Shown here: positions 60,249 through 64,000 of the stretch, one piece after another
Layout: every line of letters begins with the position of its first letter
Numbering within the stretch: the first letter of the stretch is position 1
Source: Vitis vinifera
Taxonomy: Eukaryota > Streptophyta > Magnoliopsida > Vitales > Vitaceae
Direction: 5' to 3'
Length of the DNA stretch: 64,000 nucleotides
Assembly (NCBI RefSeq): GCF_030704535.1
Contig: NC_081810.1
Span: 7,016,501 to 7,080,500 of the forward strand
Notes under the pieces: model-generated
The model's input: the letters and a program-made list of their open reading frames with translations, nothing else
The model's database searches: none
Told to the model about the DNA's origin: nothing
Made by a program: the position numbers and the translations under genes

Positions 60249-60508
60249 ATTCAAAGCTTGCGAAAATAACTTTTTAAATATTTGTTTTAGATTTGTGGAA
60301 TGCATATGGTATATGGCTTATATGATGATTGTAATTTGGTACATTTGGTTTGTTCGTTTTGGATATTTGATACATTTAAACTTTTCCAAGTATAAGACTT
60401 TCTCTCTGCATTTTATGGATATTTGTTACTCATACATTGTTATAACTATTTGATTATATTGTTATGCTTTTATTTCACAACTATTGTTTTTTTATAATAG
60501 ATATTCTT

Positions 60509-61903
60509 ATGGAGAATCTTTCACATGACTCAAATGGTTCAAGTTCATCATAATCGAGGAAATATGAAGATACAAAGTTAGAAGTGACAAGAGTTTAAAA
60601 AAAAAAGATTGGTTGTGTTGTTGCTCCAATTATTAAGTGACACATCCATAATAAGGAACGAGTCTCTACATCATCATTTACAAGTTCACTTTTCATTCAA
60701 GAGCTTTTAGATGGTTCATCCAACACATGTTATGAACTAATGCAGATGGAAAGACATGGATTTATTTCTCTATGTTACATGTTTCAAGAAAAAAAATGGC
60801 TTGTTGACAATAAACATTTGAATGTTGAAGAGAAAATGGTCATGTTTTTTATGACTATTAGTCATAATCTTCGGACTCAATTGATTAAGAATAGATTCCA
60901 ACACTCAAGTCAAACAATTCACAAATACTTCCATAAGGTTTTAGTGGCCATGGTGAATTTCTCAAAAGAGACGAGTACTCCTCCATCATTCAATGATAGT
61001 TCAAATGGTATCTCCAATCGTTGGCTAAGACAAATTTTTAAGGTATATTATTTTTTACTTCTAATTATTCATATCATATTTGTATTATTCTCATATAAAA
61101 ATAATTATTTATATTTTAAAGAATTATTACCATGTAGGATGTTGTTGGTGCAATTGATGGAACTCTTATCCATGCATGCATTCCTATTAATCAACAAGTA
61201 CCTTATCAAGGTCGTGGGAAAGGAGAATGTTTTCAGAATGTTATGACAACTTGTAATTTTGATATGATATTTAGGTTTGTTGTTGTTGGATGAGAAGGAA
61301 TAGCTCATGATTCAAGAGTCTTGATAGAAACTATCCATAACCCGCAACATAATTTTCCAATACCCCCATTAGGTAAATATTTTATTTAATATAATTTGTA
61401 TTTATTCATTATAATAATCAACTCAATCATTTTTTTGTTTTTAGAAAAATATTATTTAGTAGATGCAGCATACACACACTTGAGGTTTTATGGCACCATA
61501 TCGTAATGTACGCTATTGGTTGAGTGATTTTCGTAGTGGTGGTAAAGTTGTAGGAAAAAATGAGATATTCAACCAATGCCATGCAAGATTAAGCAATGTC
61601 ATTGAACGTGCTTTTGGTGTTGTTAAGGCGTGTTTCCCAATATTGAAGAGAATAACACCTTATTCGTTTACTACTCAAACAAAAATTGTCATGGCATGCT
61701 TCTCCATTCACAATTTTCTTCCACAAATTTCAGTTGCGGATAGATTATTTTCTAAATATGACAATGAAGTGGAATTGGAAAGTGACAATGCAAATCAAAA
61801 TCAAAATTCAACTACAAGCAATTTTTTTGCAGCATCTGATCAAGAATTCATGCAACAGTTCCAAGACCAAATCGCAAATGAACTCTTTCAAGTATTTAAT
61901 TAA
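60509..61903 (+). pseudogene. Harbinger transposase (DDE_Tnp_4), broken
   Basis: Exons about 60509-61042, 61138-61372 and 61445-61903 with GT-AG introns. The N-terminal part has stops (TAA near 60553, others to 60640). The core reads ERHGFISLCYMFQEKKWL, LNVEEKMVMFFMTISHNLRT, DVVGAIDGTLIHACIPINQQ, FQNVMTTCNFDMIFRFVVVG, a TGA at 61291 in place of Trp, then GIAHDSRVL. A one-base frameshift near 61476-61487 leads to FMAPYRNVRYWLSDFRSGGK and NVIERAFGVVKACFPILKR. The catalytic residues are all present: D at 61156, D at 61309 and E at 61604. Normal domain order; C terminus after NFLPQ is short and acidic. Confidence 0.9.
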
Positions 61904-62370
61904 CTTGTCAGTTTTAGCTTTTTACCATTGTAAGAAATGCAATGTTTAGATATTAGCATAAAATGTGATGTCTTTGGATATTTGAAAATATGTACTTGAA
62001 TTGTTATGTTTTTTCTTTAATTTGATTTAGGTTTTATCAATCCATTATTTTTCAAATTATTAAGTTTAAATATTTTATTTTAGTTATATAAAAAATAAAT
62101 ATATTAATTATTTTTTAAGGATGATAATGATAAATTATTTATTATAACAATTTTATTATTTTGAAATTTTTAGAAATACGTTAAATTATATTTTTTTTAA
62201 TACATTAAAAATATTGGTTTTTTAGTATATAAAAAAAACAAATAGTTTAATACTTAATAGAAATAAAATATTTTAAAAAACAAACAACTTAATACTATTA
62301 AGCATTATTTAGTATTAAGTTAAATATAAGTTCTATTTAGAATTAAGCCAAAAAAACAAATGTCACATAA

Positions 62371-62608
62371 GCTTATATTTTTTTTATACAAGAGTTATTG
62401 TATTTTATAAAGAAATTAGTCTTGTTTTCTACTTTAAAAAAAAAAAAAAAAAAATTGCATGCAATGAAGCAATTTATATCACTTTGCTTGAATTGTTCCT
62501 CTCAATCCTTCTTTTTATTTTCTTTCCTTTTACAATAATGTTAAAATTTTAGAATTTAAAATTAAAATAGAAGGATGGGATTAAAATTGAAGAAACCCAG
62601 AAGCAAGT
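62371..62608. other. AT-rich spacer right of the Harbinger element
   Basis: Contains a poly-A tract at about 62437-62454. No gene seen. Confidence 0.5.
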
Positions 62609-62737
62609 GGCCCAATCAAAATGGGCCGTGGCCCACCCCACATTTTGCGCGCAAAAAACCTGAATTTCAGTTTCAAAACGTTGCTTCTGGTCATCATCAT
62701 CTGCACTCCACTCCATTCCAGAATCAACAAACCCTAG
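62609..62737 (+). promoter_or_regulatory. Housekeeping-type promoter: site II motifs, palindrome, telo-box
   Basis: GGCCCA at 62609-62614, TGGGCC at 62622-62627 and GGCCCA at 62630-62635; the palindrome TTTTGCGCGCAAAA at 62643-62656, E2F-site-like but not an exact consensus; and the telo-box AAACCCTAG at about 62729-62737. This combination is typical of plant ribosomal-protein, replication and cell-cycle promoters. Confidence 0.6.
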
Positions 62738-64000
62738 ATATTCCACCTATTTCTTCTTTTTCTTCTCCAGCTATAATGGATTGCTTCTTCCCTTCCTTTG
62801 ACTTTTCGAAACCTCGATTCCAGTTCCATTCGCCAATAATTCAACTCCTCAACTCTCCCCTTTTCACACTTCCACCCCCATTACACCTCTTCTCCATTCT
62901 CTACGTTTTCTTTCTGTACATTTTTCTCTTCTTTTTCTCGACCTCTGCTCTTCAGATCCGCGCCTTTTGCTTCCTCCTTTCTTTGCGTTCACGCTGAAAC
63001 TGAAGATGGCGATCACGTTTTCTACCTGATCTATTTGGTCCTCCTGGTTTTTTCTATTCCCTCTGGCTCGCCCAATCTTTCTATTTCAAGACGCTTAATT
63101 TTATTTTTTTTAATTCATTTGGAGTTTGAGGATTTGGTATAATCGTTCTTGTGTGGTGGATTCAACTGTGTTGAGAGAGAAGTTATTGGGAAATTTTGTG
63201 ATTCTTCGGATATAAAGAAGTACGAGCAAACCAATCTCAGTTCCCTCTTGGTTATGCCTTCCATTTTTCTTTTAATTTCAATTTTCCTGCATGGCTTTTG
63301 AAATCTGCATAAGTTTGTTACTGTGATGAGTTCATTGAGTTGTTCAAATTTGGTATTTTTTTGGATATAAGTAGCTGAGGTGCCTGTTTGTTTAAAGTCA
63401 GTTCTTTTGTTGAATGCTGATGAGGTGGTCATTTTCATTAAGTAAAGAGACTTAGCATATGGAATACAGGCAGATTTGTCATTGATTCAATCTTTGTTCT
63501 TTTGTTTGAGAATTGAGATATGGAGACAAAAAATTTCACCTCTAAAAATATTGCCTTCTTTCTTATTCTTTGACTCTACCGTGTTGAGATTGAGATAGCA
63601 AAGTTTGGGATTCAGAGTCACTGATTGGACTAATTTTCAGTTGTCTGAGAAGTTTTAATTGAGAAGCACGCCTTGTTATGGTATATATGATTACTCAGTG
63701 TTTGAGTAAAACCTTAGTTTCTTTCCCTTAGTAATTTTATATTTCTATAGATTTTGTAAGCAACTTTTGGCAACCCCTGGTAGTTATTTGATCATACCAT
63801 TTAGACTAAGTATATTTGTAGCAAGGGATACTTATAGGATTCTTTCAAATCTTTAGTATTTCAAGATAGAGTAAGCAACTGGTAGCTTCCTTACACATGT
63901 TGATGCAGTACAACCTTCCACTTAGACTAAGTCACAAGGACCATAACTAGTTGAATGTTTAAAGGTTAAATACAGTAAAAATATGATATAAAATGAAATT
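62690..64000 (+). other. Probable 5' end of a gene running off the right edge
   Basis: After the promoter-like cluster comes a C/T-rich leader (about 62700-63000) typical of plant 5' UTRs. An ATG at 62776 opens a frame to 62997 (MDCFFPSFDFSKPRFQFHSP) with a hydrophobic C-terminal half and no known family; it could be a short peptide, a uORF or chance. The rest to 64000 is T-rich intron-like sequence without coding signal. The gene body must lie beyond the window. Confidence 0.4.

Larger units (their letters stand above)
55693..62367 (+). mobile_element. PIF/Harbinger DNA transposon, 6.7 kb, two-gene type
   Basis: Left TIR GTAACATTTGTTTTTTTGGC (from 55694) and right TIR, on the minus strand GTGACATTTGTTTTTTTGGC (to 62366), match at all but one position. 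TAA lies on both sides (55690-55692 and 62368-62370), the duplication expected for PIF/Harbinger. The element holds the two genes typical of the group, both on the plus strand: a Myb/SANT-like ORF1 and a DDE transposase. About 3.5 kb of non-coding leader precedes ORF1. Both genes are broken, so it is not autonomous, but the near-perfect TIRs suggest a fairly recent arrival compared with the copia elements. Confidence 0.92.

Noticed and set aside
62575..62775. Start of a 140-codon frame upstream of ATG 62776
   Set aside because: This part overlaps the promoter motifs and so is unlikely to be coding.

Overview
This is a nuclear window from a eudicot plant. It is AT-rich, its genes have GT-AG introns, and it is crowded with plant-type transposable elements (Ty1-copia, Tat/Ogre-like Ty3-gypsy, PIF/Harbinger, hAT, Mutator-like). 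The gene content and repeat style would fit grapevine (Vitis) or a relative; that assignment is inference.

Layout. 1-7.8 kb: a degenerate minisatellite, then decayed, apparently intron-free gene pieces (CDC20-like, an unidentified segment, chloroplast GTPase HflX fused to protease DEG9), then a Tat/Ogre-like retroelement with a primer-binding site and two copies of an LTR-end-like repeat. 7.8-12.1 kb: a triplicated AT-rich block with palindromes. 12.9-14.5 kb: an intact single-exon CYP86A1-type fatty-acid omega-hydroxylase (+). 15.1-19.6 kb: a ten-exon plastid PHT4-family phosphate/anion transporter (-), convergent with the P450. 19.8-31 kb: mostly AT-rich non-coding DNA with several MITEs that have target-site duplications, a SIRE-like LTR and microsatellites. 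31.4-32.6 kb: an intronless C2H2 zinc-finger/PARP-fold-like gene (+). 33-36 kb: a tandem repeat, a MITE and a 1.3-kb hAT-type element with perfect 8-bp target duplications.

36-52.1 kb: the GPI-anchor glycosyltransferase gene PIGA (SETH2), rebuilt here as eight coding exons giving 447 aa, with probable 5' UTR exons, a GGCCCA-rich promoter, a lysine-rich pseudogene in the 5' region, one GC-AG intron, and a 5.9-kb intron holding a truncated copia element (-) and a Harbinger MITE. 52.1-55.7 kb: a decayed copia element (+). 55.7-62.4 kb: a 6.7-kb PIF/Harbinger element with TIRs, TAA target duplications, a Myb-like ORF1 and a DDE transposase, both broken. 62.6-64 kb: a housekeeping-type promoter and the probable 5' end of a gene that runs off the right edge.

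The four intact genes are ordinary housekeeping or specialised plant genes with no operon-like relationship. The unusual material is the chain of fused gene fragments at 2.4-5.3 kb, the family of Harbinger elements and MITEs of different ages, and the copia insertion flanked by a 23-bp direct repeat. I found no CRISPR array, rRNA or confident tRNA.
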